Assembly (NCBI RefSeq): GCF_041052385.1
Contig: NZ_CP163439.1
Location: 4,577,001-4,641,000, forward strand
Length of the DNA: 64,000 bases
Origin: Streptomyces sp. R28
Lineage (GTDB): Bacteria > Actinomycetota > Actinomycetes > Streptomycetales > Streptomycetaceae
Direction: 5' to 3'
Part shown: piece after piece, positions 37,110 to 45,436 of the stretch
How positions within the stretch are numbered: the first letter of the stretch is position 1
Layout: each line of letters begins with the position of its first letter
Position numbers and translations under genes: made by a program
The notes under the pieces: model-generated
Told to the model about the DNA's origin: nothing
What the model saw: only the letters and a program-made list of their open reading frames with translations
The model's database searches: none

Positions 37110-38330
37110 TTACGCGAAGGTAAGTTGTCTTATCTTGGCTTCGAGTACGGCGAGATTATGGAATCCGCGGCGTTTATTACGCTCACTGCCGCGGAATATA
37201 GCGATTTCGATTCCATGTTTCTTGCACAGAGCGCAGGGGCAAGTGCGCCACGGGGCGTAACTTAGGGTGCGTTCGTAGTACTCAAGATAGCTTTTCTTTT
37301 TCGGGCCGAGCACGAGAGCTTCGTACGTTGCGAGGGCACTCATGACTTCTTCGAGTGCTGTTTCTTCTTGGTCGAATTCGCGCAGGGCGCGCAGGCAGGA
37401 GCGTTCGGCGACGATTGCCTCGGCTTGGGAGACGTGGCCGGAGAGGATGAGGCGCTTCAGGGCAGGGTTTCCGTCGACCTGGGGGACGCGGATGGCAGTG
37501 TAGGAGTCGGTGGCCGTGTGGTAGTTGTTGCGGTCGTCCATGAAGGCCTGGCGGAAGGCGGAAGTGCTGTCGAAGCTGGTCACGCCGTGGCGGGCGAACT
37601 GCTCCATGCTCTCGACACGGTTGATGCCGAGCAAGTGCAGTCCGGTTTCGGGAGTGCGCACTTCGTCGATGGCCCGCAGGCAGGCGAGGATCTCGTGGGA
37701 CTTCAGTGGGACCATGCCACCGAGGGCAATGCGCCGGTATCCCATCTTCTGCAGCTCCGCGACGCTGTGGGCGTAGCTGTCGGGTCCCCATCCCTGGGCG
37801 GCACCAACTGGTTCGAAGCGGGCGCCTTGCGCGTGGGTTGCGGTGATGAAGTCCTCAGCAAGTTCGAGGGAGATCTCCTGGCGCTCCACCCACGCCGACT
37901 CGGGTTCCGCATCGGACTCTTCCGGGATGTATCCAAAAATGATGTGGTCGATACTGATGCCTGCGTCGAAACCGCAGCGGCCGTAGAAATCAAGGACTTC
38001 GTCTACCTCATACGGTGGGCGTTCTTCGTCGATGTAGTTAAAGGCGCCGCAGTCACCGATCGTCGAGCAGGTGTCGGGAAGGCGGAAGAAATTCCGCACG
38101 CCCAGACGGTAGAGCCGCTCGCGCTGTGGGGCAGAGTATTTCCCTGCCCCCTTCATGGATCCGTCGACAACCGCTTTGCTGACGAGGATCCCGTCGTAGG
38201 GGATCGGCGTCACGGCCTGGTGAGCGTACACGTCATCGCGCTGGCGCACTCGGTAGGGCGAGTACTCGTCGTTGATGAAGTCGTAGGTGGGGCTCACCAA
38301 GTCCTGGCTGTCAGGGAAATAGAATTTCAC
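37110..38330 (-). CDS. dpdA: DpdA, TGT-like DNA guanine/preQ0 transglycosylase
   Basis: 406 aa. Exchanges guanine in DNA for preQ0; homologous to tRNA-guanine transglycosylase but lacking the archaeal PUA part. Visible features: GISIDHIIFGYIPEE (catalytic-Asp region), the substrate loop IALGGMVPLKSHEILACL, SFDSTSAFRQAF, and the TGT zinc site CPCALC (364-369) completed by His 391. GTG 38330 overlaps the stop of the upstream dpdB as GTGA. It is flanked on both sides by DGQHR paralogues. The many helicases, preQ0 operon and neighbours show that it acts on DNA and not tRNA. Confidence 0.92.
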   Translation of the reverse strand: MKFYFPDSQDLVSPTYDFINDEYSPYRVRQRDDVYAHQAVTPIPYDGILVSKAVVDGSMKGAGKYSAPQRERLYRLGVRNFFRLPDTCSTIGDCGAFNYIDEERPPYEVDEVLDFYGRCGFDAGISIDHIIFGYIPEESDAEPESAWVERQEISLELAEDFITATHAQGARFEPVGAAQGWGPDSYAHSVAELQKMGYRRIALGGMVPLKSHEILACLRAIDEVRTPETGLHLLGINRVESMEQFARHGVTSFDSTSAFRQAFMDDRNNYHTATDSYTAIRVPQVDGNPALKRLILSGHVSQAEAIVAERSCLRALREFDQEETALEEVMSALATYEALVLGPKKKSYLEYYERTLSYAPWRTCPCALCKKHGIEIAIFRGSERNKRRGFHNLAVLEAKIRQLTFA

Positions 38331-39460
38331 GCGGCTTTTGCCTTTTCCTGCACATAGATACGGAGGAGGTAGTTCGACAGGGTACTGATGTGGCGCGGGT
38401 TGTTCTGGAGTTCGTTCCAGGGGAGGTTCAGGTCGGGCCAACGTCCCTGGGTCCAGCGGCAATGAGGGGCGATCAGGGCGAGTTCGGCCCGTGCCTGTTC
38501 CACAGCGAGGGGCGATGCCGGATCGATGGCCATCATCACTCGGTCCATGAGGCGTCCCATGGAGCGGATGCCCACGCCGTGCATCAACCGCGACCGTGTC
38601 GGCGGGAGCCCCCACGCGGTGGGAAAGATGTCACGCACAGCACTCCAGTAGATGACGAGGATCTGGCGGATGGTGGCCGTGTCGACGGTGCCGTTGGACA
38701 GGTTCTTGTGCGGGAAGAAGACGCCTGCAGGGGAGTTGAGGGATTCCTGGATGGCCGTGGTGAGGCTGTTGTCTGTGACGACGGCGTCCGCTTTCTGCTC
38801 GGACGTGGTGGAGGGGCGGCGCACCAGGCCCCGGAACGGTGAATCCTTGTCGTGGTTGAGGGCTTCGACCAGGACGGAGGGGAGTTTGCGAGCGGAGAGT
38901 TTGGTGGGCAGGGCCGTGCCGACTTCCGGTAGGAGTTCGGTGACCAGGTTGGTGGGCAGCGGGGAGACAGTGTTCACGCGCAGGAACTGGTCTCGTTGGG
39001 TTTCGAGGTCTTCGGCAACGAATCCGGCAATAGTTACGGCCAGGCGGGTGTTACGGGTGCGTGCCAGTGCGAGGCTGCGCTGCTGGCCGTCGACGATCCA
39101 GGCGGGTCGCGGGGCATCGAGGGAATCGGGCACAGGGATCTCCAAGGTGCCCGACGTGCACAGACCGTCGCTGCTGCCCGGGCCCGGGCTGGACTTGAAC
39201 CGCACGCTCGAGGGAAGCGCCAGGATCAGCCCGTTGGGAAAAAGCACCTCTTCCCCGTCGAGGTAGTCGAGGATCTGGCGTACGTGCTGCTTCTTCTCGG
39301 GCCGCTGGTAGCCGATCAGTTTGCCGGCTTCGTCTCGGGAGATCCGTGCCACGTCGGCGACCTGATGCACCTCTTCTGCTGCCAGAGTGAACACATACAG
39401 AGGGATCGTGGGGTGCTGCTCGATCCGCAGGGCCCGGCGCTTAAGCACAGTGGAGGTCAT
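38327..39460 (-). CDS. dpdB: DGQHR-domain protein, first DpdB paralogue
   Basis: 377-aa ParB/sulfiredoxin-like partner of DpdA. Signature WIVDGQQRSLALARTRN, then QFLRVNTVSPLPTNLVTELL and the C-terminal block LPPTRSRLMHGVGIRSMGRL, all shared in order with the protein at 35960-37063, though overall sequence differs widely. ATG 39460 overlaps the preceding stop (ATGA), and its own stop overlaps dpdA (GTGA), so it is the copy most tightly coupled to DpdA. The family role is assisting preQ0 insertion into DNA. Confidence 0.85.
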   Translation of the reverse strand: MTSTVLKRRALRIEQHPTIPLYVFTLAAEEVHQVADVARISRDEAGKLIGYQRPEKKQHVRQILDYLDGEEVLFPNGLILALPSSVRFKSSPGPGSSDGLCTSGTLEIPVPDSLDAPRPAWIVDGQQRSLALARTRNTRLAVTIAGFVAEDLETQRDQFLRVNTVSPLPTNLVTELLPEVGTALPTKLSARKLPSVLVEALNHDKDSPFRGLVRRPSTTSEQKADAVVTDNSLTTAIQESLNSPAGVFFPHKNLSNGTVDTATIRQILVIYWSAVRDIFPTAWGLPPTRSRLMHGVGIRSMGRLMDRVMMAIDPASPLAVEQARAELALIAPHCRWTQGRWPDLNLPWNELQNNPRHISTLSNYLLRIYVQEKAKAA

Positions 39461-40353
39461 CGAGGGCCAATCGTTGAGGTATACAGGTCTGCGAAGCGCT
39501 TCTGCTCACAGGCCATCCCCTTGTCTCTCAGCAGGCGCAGCAGGCGGGTGCGCGAGTAGTCGGGGTAGCGGCCCTTCACATCTCTGATGAAGGCGATCAC
39601 GGCCTGGTCCGACATCGGCTGTCGGGCATAGCGTTCCGTGCGGGCTACCTGGGACGACCATGTGCTCCAACGCTCCTTGGCAGTTGGGGTGATGAGGTGG
39701 CCCGGCGTGCAGTGCTCGAGCCAAGAGGCTGCCATGCGGACGTTCAAACTGGTCAGCGTTCCGCCCAGGGCCTGCCTGAGGGCGGCGTTGGCCGGCATGC
39801 GCACGATCCCGTCCACATCGCTGGCGCCGCCGATCAGTACCACGTCAGCTCCGGTGGCTGCCAGCGCGACAAGGTCGTTGTGCATGGCCTGGGCGTAGGT
39901 CTCGGACAGCACCACCAGTGCCTGTCCGGCAGTTGCCGCGATCTGGGGAAGATGACGGCTGGCCTCCATACGCTGCAACTGACCCCACCACTGGGCTGCC
40001 TGCGCGCTGGAGGATGCCACGGAATCTGCGTGTCGAGGCATAAAAGTGGCCGCATAGGACGGGGCGAGGCTGGAGACTGGTTGCAGGCCCAGGCCGGCCG
40101 AGGCCACGTACAGGCGAGGCGTAAACCCTGCCCCGGAGGCGGCTTTCGTGAGGGCCGCGGCGCGGCGCCATTGGTCTCCCTGGTACAGCTCCCCCAAAGC
40201 GGTCCGCCGGCCCGGTGCGGCGTGCAGACGCCGTGCCCATTCCGCCGCGCGTTGCCGGATGTCCGTGGCGGGCAGTTCACGCACGCGCAGGCCGGGTTCG
40301 GGGGGTGAGGTCTTCCGGTCTGTGCACGTGACCACGATGGGCAACTCGTTCAC
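39457..40353 (-). CDS. DUF6884/YaaA-like protein, first gene of the Dpd modification operon
   Basis: 298 aa from GTG 40353 (AGAGG 9 bases upstream); ATG 40377 is an alternative adding 8 residues. The fold is suggested by IVVTCTDRK at the N-terminus, ELYQGDQW, and LYVASAGLGLQPVSSLAPSY, the order seen in DUF6884/YaaA-type proteins (conserved Ser/Cys-containing strand, L-Y-x-G-x-x-W/F, S-A-G/K-x-G-L). The C-terminus is helical (VKGRYPDYSRTRLLRLLRDK). It takes the place where DpdC, the dPreQ0-to-dADG amide-forming enzyme, stands in other clusters. A base-processing role is inferred only. Confidence 0.65.
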   Translation of the reverse strand: MNELPIVVTCTDRKTSPPEPGLRVRELPATDIRQRAAEWARRLHAAPGRRTALGELYQGDQWRRAAALTKAASGAGFTPRLYVASAGLGLQPVSSLAPSYAATFMPRHADSVASSSAQAAQWWGQLQRMEASRHLPQIAATAGQALVVLSETYAQAMHNDLVALAATGADVVLIGGASDVDGIVRMPANAALRQALGGTLTSLNVRMAASWLEHCTPGHLITPTAKERWSTWSSQVARTERYARQPMSDQAVIAFIRDVKGRYPDYSRTRLLRLLRDKGMACEQKRFADLYTSTIGPR

Positions 40354-40476
40354 TACGGATCGACCTCTGACTTCCATAACTCGATTCTTGTTGTGGTTAC
40401 TGTAGCCGGTAGTTAAGAGGGTAGGCTGCACTTGTCTCAACGGAGGCAACTGGACCTTAGGTTAGGGAGTGACAGC

Positions 40477-41172
40477 ATGGACCGTCCCGCGATCGTGTTG
40501 CTGAGCGGCGGCCTGGACTCGACCACGGTGCTGGCCATCGCCAAGGACCAGGGCTTCACTCCCTACGCGCTCAGCTTCCGCTACGGGCAGCGACACTCCA
40601 TCGAGTTGGAGGCGGCGCAGCACGTCGCAGAGGTCCAGGGGGTGGCCCGGCACGTCATCGCCGACATCGATCTGCGGGTCTTCGGCGGCTCTGCTCTGAC
40701 GGCCGACATCGAAGTGCCCAAGCATGAGTCCCTCACTGACGTGGAGGATGCGGGGGTACCGATCACCTACGTGCCGGCCCGCAACACGATCTTCCTGTCG
40801 TTCGCGTTGGCGTTTGCCGAGACCGTCGGCGCCAGCGACATCTTCACCGGGGTCACGGCGGTGGACTACAGCGGCTACCCCGACTGCCGCCCCGAATACA
40901 TGGAGGCCTTCGCCACCATGGCCAACCTGGCGACGCGAGCCGGCGTCGAAGGCACCTCCAAGATCACGCTGCACTCCCCCCTGATCGCCCTGTCCAAGGC
41001 CGACATCGTCCGCGAAGGGCTGCGTCTAGGCGTGGACTACTCCCTCACCTCATCCTGCTACGACCCCGACGAGCAGGGGCGGGCATGCGGCCGGTGCGAC
41101 ACCTGCCTGCTGCGGCTGAAAGGCTTCGCCGAAGCTGGCGTCAAGGACCCCGTCCGGTACCAGAACGCCTGA
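40477..41172 (+). CDS. queC: 7-cyano-7-deazaguanine (preQ0) synthase QueC
   Basis: 231-aa ATP-dependent ligase converting 7-carboxy-7-deazaguanine and ammonia to preQ0. PP-loop LLSGGLDSTT at residues 8-17; C-terminal zinc cysteines in SSCYDPDEQGRACGRCDTC; YVPARNTIFLSFALAFAE and FTGVTAVDYSGYPDCRPEY are QueC blocks. ATG 40477 has AGGGAG 7 bases upstream. First gene of the preQ0 operon, divergent from the modification operon across about 120 bases. A weak -35/-10 pair (TTGTTG, 16 bases, TAGTTA at 40388-40415) may drive it. Confidence 0.95.
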   Translation: MDRPAIVLLSGGLDSTTVLAIAKDQGFTPYALSFRYGQRHSIELEAAQHVAEVQGVARHVIADIDLRVFGGSALTADIEVPKHESLTDVEDAGVPITYVPARNTIFLSFALAFAETVGASDIFTGVTAVDYSGYPDCRPEYMEAFATMANLATRAGVEGTSKITLHSPLIALSKADIVREGLRLGVDYSLTSSCYDPDEQGRACGRCDTCLLRLKGFAEAGVKDPVRYQNA

Positions 41173-41174
41173 GC

Positions 41175-41810
41175 ATGACCTACCTGATCAAAGAAATTTT
41201 CTACACGCTGCAGGGAGAAGGCGGCCACGCCGGCCGCCCCGCGGTCTTTTGCCGGTTTTCCCGTTGCAACCTGTGGACCGGCCGGGAACGCGACCGCTCC
41301 CGTGCCATTTGCCAGTTTTGTGACACCGACTTCGTCGGCACCGACGGCGAAGGCGGCGGCCGCTTCCGCACGGCTCAGGAGTTGGCCGAAGCCGTCGAGG
41401 CCGCCTGGCCCACCGCTGATCAAGCCCACCGGTTTGTGGTGTGCACGGGCGGAGAACCGCTGCTTCAACTGGACGAGGCCGCCATCGACGCCCTCCACGA
41501 GCGCGGCTTCGAGATCGCCGTGGAAACCAACGGCACCCGCCCGCCCCCCCGTGGCATCGACTGGCTGTGCGTCAGCCCGAAGATCGGCTCCACCCTGGCC
41601 CTCACGAGCGGCGACGAACTCAAACTCGTCTACCCTCAGGCCGGTGGCGACCCCGCCCAGTTCGAGGGGCTGGACTTTCGCCACTTTAGGCTGCAACCGC
41701 TGGATGATGCCGACCGCGAGGCCCACACTCGTGCCGCCGTCGAGTACTGCATGAAGAACCCGCGCTGGACGCTTTCCCTCCAGACGCACAAGTATCTGGG
41801 AATTCAGTAA
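41175..41810 (+). CDS. queE: 7-carboxy-7-deazaguanine synthase QueE (radical SAM)
   Basis: 211-aa radical SAM enzyme converting 6-carboxy-tetrahydropterin to 7-carboxy-7-deazaguanine. The cluster motif is the QueE variant CX14CX2C (CNLW ... CQFCDTDF) instead of CX3CX2C. Substrate and SAM contacts include IFYTLQGEGGHAGRPAVFCR, VVCTGGEPLLQLD and AVETNGTRPPP. It starts 3 bases after the queC stop, and its stop overlaps the queD ATG (TAATG). Confidence 0.95.
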   Translation: MTYLIKEIFYTLQGEGGHAGRPAVFCRFSRCNLWTGRERDRSRAICQFCDTDFVGTDGEGGGRFRTAQELAEAVEAAWPTADQAHRFVVCTGGEPLLQLDEAAIDALHERGFEIAVETNGTRPPPRGIDWLCVSPKIGSTLALTSGDELKLVYPQAGGDPAQFEGLDFRHFRLQPLDDADREAHTRAAVEYCMKNPRWTLSLQTHKYLGIQ

Positions 41811-42166
41811 TGGAAATCTTTCGCGAGTTCGCCTTCGAGGCAGCCCACCGCCTGCCGCGCGTGCCGGAGGGCCACAAGTGTGCCCGCCTGCACGGCCACT
41901 CCTACAAGGTCACCGTGCACGTGGAAGCGCCCGTCGACGTGGAGGCGGGGTGGGTGATGGACTTCGGCGACATCAAGCGGGCGTTTAAGCCTATTGATGC
42001 GCAGCTCGACCATTATTACCTGAACGATATCGAAGGCCTCGACAACCCCACCAGCGAGAACCTGGCCCGCTGGATCTGGGACCGGATGATCACCGAGCTT
42101 CCCAGCTTGTCCGCGATCACCGTACGCGAAACCTGCACCTCCGGTTGCACCTACCGAGGCGAGTGA
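41810..42166 (+). CDS. queD: 6-carboxytetrahydropterin synthase QueD
   Basis: 118-aa PTPS-family zinc enzyme that turns 7,8-dihydroneopterin triphosphate into 6-carboxy-tetrahydropterin. Zinc histidines lie in FEAAHRLP and LHGHSYKVTV, the catalytic cysteine is in EGHKCARLHGH, and VMDFGDIK and LDHYYLND are family blocks. Translationally coupled to queE by a one-base overlap. Normal length. Confidence 0.96.
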   Translation: MEIFREFAFEAAHRLPRVPEGHKCARLHGHSYKVTVHVEAPVDVEAGWVMDFGDIKRAFKPIDAQLDHYYLNDIEGLDNPTSENLARWIWDRMITELPSLSAITVRETCTSGCTYRGE

Positions 42167-42170
42167 CGGC

Positions 42171-42947
42171 ATGCACGACATCCAAAACGAGCCCGACGGC
42201 CGCGGTATCCCTATCGACGAGGTCGGCATCAGCGGCCTGCGCTACCCCATCACCTTCGATGATGGCCACACCCGCCAGCACGGCATCGCCGACATCGCCG
42301 TCACCGTCCGCCTGCAGGCCGACCGGCGCGGCACCCACATGAGCCGCATGATCGCCCTCGTCCACGAGGACGTAGCGACCCTCACCCCGCAGGAGTTGCC
42401 CATCGCTCTCAAGCGCGGGCTGACCTTGCTGGACGCCCCGGCTCTCACGCTCACATGCTCACTACCCGTCGCCACCACCGTGACTGCTCCCGCCAGCGGC
42501 CAGGAGTCCTGGCAGACACACGAGCTCACGGTTACCGGTCACATCGATGACTCTGGATGCACCGTCACCACGGCAGTGGCCAGCCACGTCACCAGTTTGT
42601 GCCCCTGCTCCAAGGCCATCTCCGACTACGGCGCCCACAATCAGCGCAGCGAGATCACCCTCGAGGTCACCGGCGCCGCTGACACTCCCTACCCCCTGCA
42701 CGTTCACGAGATGGTCACCCTGCTGCGCAGCGCCGGTTCCGCCCCCGTCATCCCCCTTATCAAGCGCCCCGACGAACGTGTCGTGACTATGCAGGCCTAT
42801 GACCACCCCGTCTTTGTCGAAGACATCGTCCGTGACATAAGCCTTACCTGTCGGCAAAAAGGCCTTACGCATACCATCCGCGCGAAGAACCTGGAAAGCA
42901 TCCACAGCCACGACGCCATCGCCACCCTCACTTACAACCACCCCTGA
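42171..42947 (+). CDS. folE2: GTP cyclohydrolase IB (FolE2/MptA type)
   Basis: 258 aa. Opens GTP to dihydroneopterin triphosphate, the first step to preQ0. The FolE2 family marks are SLCPCSKAISDYGAHNQRSE (metal-binding Cys, substrate His region) and the early ADRRGTHMSRM. FolE2 uses metals other than zinc and is unrelated to the FolE type found with many Dpd clusters. Last gene of queC-queE-queD-folE2, 4 bases after queD; the operon is thus self-sufficient for preQ0 from GTP. Confidence 0.93.
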   Translation: MHDIQNEPDGRGIPIDEVGISGLRYPITFDDGHTRQHGIADIAVTVRLQADRRGTHMSRMIALVHEDVATLTPQELPIALKRGLTLLDAPALTLTCSLPVATTVTAPASGQESWQTHELTVTGHIDDSGCTVTTAVASHVTSLCPCSKAISDYGAHNQRSEITLEVTGAADTPYPLHVHEMVTLLRSAGSAPVIPLIKRPDERVVTMQAYDHPVFVEDIVRDISLTCRQKGLTHTIRAKNLESIHSHDAIATLTYNHP

Positions 42948-43161
42948 CCCACCACTGGCGGTGCCAGCCCCCTACCACAAAACGATCAAGGCGGCGGCTC
43001 ACCGTCCGGGTCGCACCAACCAGCGGTCTGGCCAACGCCAAGGAGGGCTGAACCCTACGACCGTTGGAGTCGAGAGTCTTGGCCAGGAGCGGCGCCAACT
43101 CCCCCAGGTGGGCGCTGAGTTGACCTACTCAGCGGTAACTCGCTAACGTCGCAGTAACGTT

Positions 43162-43201
43162 AAGGGGCCCCACCGTGGCATGCCATGGTGGGGCCCCTTT
43201 T
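43162..43201 (+). terminator. Terminator of the preQ0 operon region
   Basis: Nineteen-bp stem with one G-T pair (aaggggccccacc ... ggtggggcccctt) followed by a run of five Ts, the most classical intrinsic terminator in the window. It closes the island on the right, about 210 gene-free bases after folE2. Confidence 0.92.
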
Positions 43202-43302
43202 TGTCCTCTTCTGCACAAGCGGTGGAGGTGAGTGGGGGCGTCGCCGTCATCAGGTTCCTAGGCCACGAAAGCGGCGACGCCCCACCGCGAAGGGGGTTAC
43301 CC

Positions 43303-43515
43303 ATGAACCACCAGCATGACATGTCTGCCACCGAGAGCCAGAAGGACGGCCTGGTCACTTCCGAGGTTCAACTCGCAGGCACGCCCCGATGCGTGCGCGT
43401 GACCATCGGCAAGCACTTCAACCTGTTCGTGTCCCTGTCGGTCTCGCCTGGCTTCCTCACGCTCCTGGCCGTTGCCGTTGGTGTCGCGGGTGGGAACTAC
43501 TGGTTCCTGTTCTGA
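43303..43515 (+). CDS. Small membrane-associated protein of unknown function
   Basis: 70 aa. A soluble N-terminal half (MNHQHDMSATESQKDG) is followed by a C-terminal hydrophobic segment (LSVSPGFLTLLAVAVGVAGG) ending NYWFLF, likely one membrane helix. ATG 43303 follows AAGGGGG by 6 bases. It stands alone between two strong terminators, which supports a real transcript. It is not a recognised family; possible roles are a small toxin-like or signalling peptide, undecided. Confidence 0.5.
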   Translation: MNHQHDMSATESQKDGLVTSEVQLAGTPRCVRVTIGKHFNLFVSLSVSPGFLTLLAVAVGVAGGNYWFLF

Positions 43516-43536
43516 ACTTCTCGGCCTGCTCTACCT

Positions 43537-43576
43537 GTCCATGGCCTGGCGCAGTGATCAGCGCCAGGCCATGGAC
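43537..43576. terminator. 16-bp perfect hairpin
   Basis: gtccatggcctggcgc (43537-43552) pairs perfectly with 43561-43576 around an 8-base loop, 22 bases past the stop of the small membrane protein. Confidence 0.75.
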
Positions 43577-43729
43577 CACTTGTGAACGGGGCGAACTCAG
43601 CGAATTGCGATAGAGCCTGTAACCAGCGCCGTTCCATGAGGCAGAAGCAGCCTCCGGAGCCGGGGACGGAGTTGGCCATCCGCCGCCGGGCCAGAACTTC
43701 TGGGCGAGGGGACTTCCTCAAAGCACGGT

Positions 43730-43945
43730 TCGGAGTCACCCGCGTGACGGCGGGCGAGGGGCACTGCGGGGAACGGACATGCCAGATGTTGCATCTCGCG
43801 GAGTCGGGCTACTACGCCTGGAGTGAGCGGTGCCCTCGACCGCACGGTGCGGCTCGCCTGGCTGACCAAGGTTCTTCTCGGCATTCATGCCGCCTCAGGC
43901 GGCATCTACGCTCGCCGACTGGACCGCGGCGCACCTCGGAGTTGT
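43730..43945 (+). pseudogene. IS3-family OrfB transposase N-terminal fragment, frameshifted
   Basis: CQMLHLAESGYYAWSERCP in one frame continues in another as VRLAWLTKVLLGIHAASGGI and IYARRL, the start of an IS3-type OrfB (HTH_21 region). The catalytic domain is missing. It forms the decayed right flank of the Dpd island. Confidence 0.75.
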
Positions 43946-44114
43946 TCTTGACGTCGTCCGCCGCAGCGACGATGTCACAGGCTTTCAGGTCCTGCCCAAC
44001 CGTTGGGCGTGGAAAGATCCTTTGCCTGGTTCCTGCGCAGCCGGCGTCTGGTCCGTGACTACGAGCGGCGCACCGACACCAGCGAGACCTTCATCCTGTG
44101 GTCGATGACCACGC

Positions 44115-44830
44115 TCATGACCAGCCGCCTGGCCGCCCAGCATCAGCAGCGTCCTGCTCCGGCGCGGACAGCGTGAACTTGCCCGGTTTTCCTCGACCAG
44201 CCAGCCCCGTTCCACCAGCCGCTTCAGCCGGGCCCTCGCTCCCTCGACGCGAGAGGCGGACGCGCTGTCCCAGCCCAGCACCACCGCTGCCCGCCGGGCA
44301 CCCAGCCCGTCGCCGCCCGCCTCCCCAGCGGCGGCCACCAACGCCTGGTAGTCCACCGACAAACCCTCGACCCCGGCCGCGTTCTGCCGGTGCGGCACCG
44401 CCCGGCGCGGTCCCCCCGGCTTCCTCAGCGACACCCCCTCGCCCGCCGCCGCGGGCGCAGCCTCCTCGGCCACCGCCTCCAGATACTGCTCCAGGCCGAT
44501 CACCCGGCACCTGAGCACCTCTTCCGCGTCGGACAGGGACGCCCGCACCCGCTCCAGCTCGGCCGGGCGCTGGTGGGCGAGGTTGCCGATCGCTGGCGCA
44601 GCGCGGTGAAGTCGGCCTGCGCGGCCTCGACGGCTTCGGGATACGCCTGGGCCTTCTTGTGTTCCGCGAGGGCGCGGTAGATGCTGGCGACGGAGGGGCT
44701 GTGTCCCTTGCGTTTGCCGGTGGGGATGATCAGGTCGGGCTGAATCCGCTCCACGGACTCGCCGAGCGCGCGGCGAGGACGGTGTGCAGCATGTCCTCGG
44801 TGAGTCGGCATCACGCCCGACAGACTATGG
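44115..44830 (-). pseudogene. Frameshifted gene of unknown function with winged-helix-like C-terminus
   Basis: Coherent protein sequence moves between frames at least twice: VERIQPDLIIPTGKRKGHSP and SVASIYRALAEHKK in one frame, then RASLSDAEEVLRCRVIGLEQ and RVEGARARLKRLVERGWLVE in another, ending KPGKFTLSAPEQ in a third. The last part resembles a winged-helix tail. Probably a dead accessory gene linked to mobile DNA; I do not recognise the parent family. Confidence 0.55.
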
Positions 44831-44880
44831 ACCCGCTCTGCCTCGCGAGAGCACATGCGGCAGGTGGTCCGCAGGGGCCC

Positions 44881-45330
44881 TCACGCCACGCGCAGGTGCC
44901 GATCTCGGCGCGGGGGCTCCTCGTCTTTCGTGGCGGGCGGTTCCGGCACGGCCTGGAGGGGGCCCGTCTCGGCGGTGTCCTCGGGCTTGCGGTTCAGCTT
45001 CGACCTGAGGCCGTTGAGCTTGCTCTTGATGTGCGGCGCGGCCTTCACGGCGACGGCACCGAGCGCGGCGACGGCGACGGTGGCGGCGACGCCGATCACC
45101 GCGCCGTTCGCGACGCCTTCCTGACGGCCTTCTTCCCTCGCCTCAGCCCTGATCTCGTCGAGTTGGGCGTCGGCCGGGTAGAGCACGGCGTGTCCAGCGA
45201 GCACGTTAGCGGCGTCCCGCAGGAGGGCGCTGATCCCCCCGGGACTGCTCGAATCCGAGAGGCTCGTCCCAGCCGGGCGTTCCACCACGAACACGTCTCG
45301 GATGGTCCCGGTCTCTTCGTCATAGGCCAT
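44881..45330 (-). CDS. Single-pass membrane protein of unknown function
   Basis: 149 aa from ATG 45330 (MAYDEETGTIRDVF). The cytosolic N-terminal half has a charged EIRAEAREEGRQEGVANG stretch. One membrane segment follows (AVIGVAATVAVAALGAVAV), then a basic tail. A longer start at 45438 overlaps the divergent gene and is not favoured. Divergent from the GIY-YIG-like gene. No family recognised. Confidence 0.55.
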   Translation of the reverse strand: MAYDEETGTIRDVFVVERPAGTSLSDSSSPGGISALLRDAANVLAGHAVLYPADAQLDEIRAEAREEGRQEGVANGAVIGVAATVAVAALGAVAVKAAPHIKSKLNGLRSKLNRKPEDTAETGPLQAVPEPPATKDEEPPRRDRHLRVA

Positions 45331-45436
45331 GGGAGCACTGTAGGGGGCATCGCCTTTGCCGGGACGGGTATCCGCCAGGTGACCCTTGGCCGAGGTGCTC
45401 TTCTGCCGGCGGCGCTGCCGCACCACAATCTCGGAC

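Noticed and set aside
40378..40476. preQ1/preQ0 riboswitch upstream of queC
   Set aside because: I looked for a compact pseudoknot with an A-rich tail and found none. The leader is short and shows only a possible promoter and ribosome-binding site.
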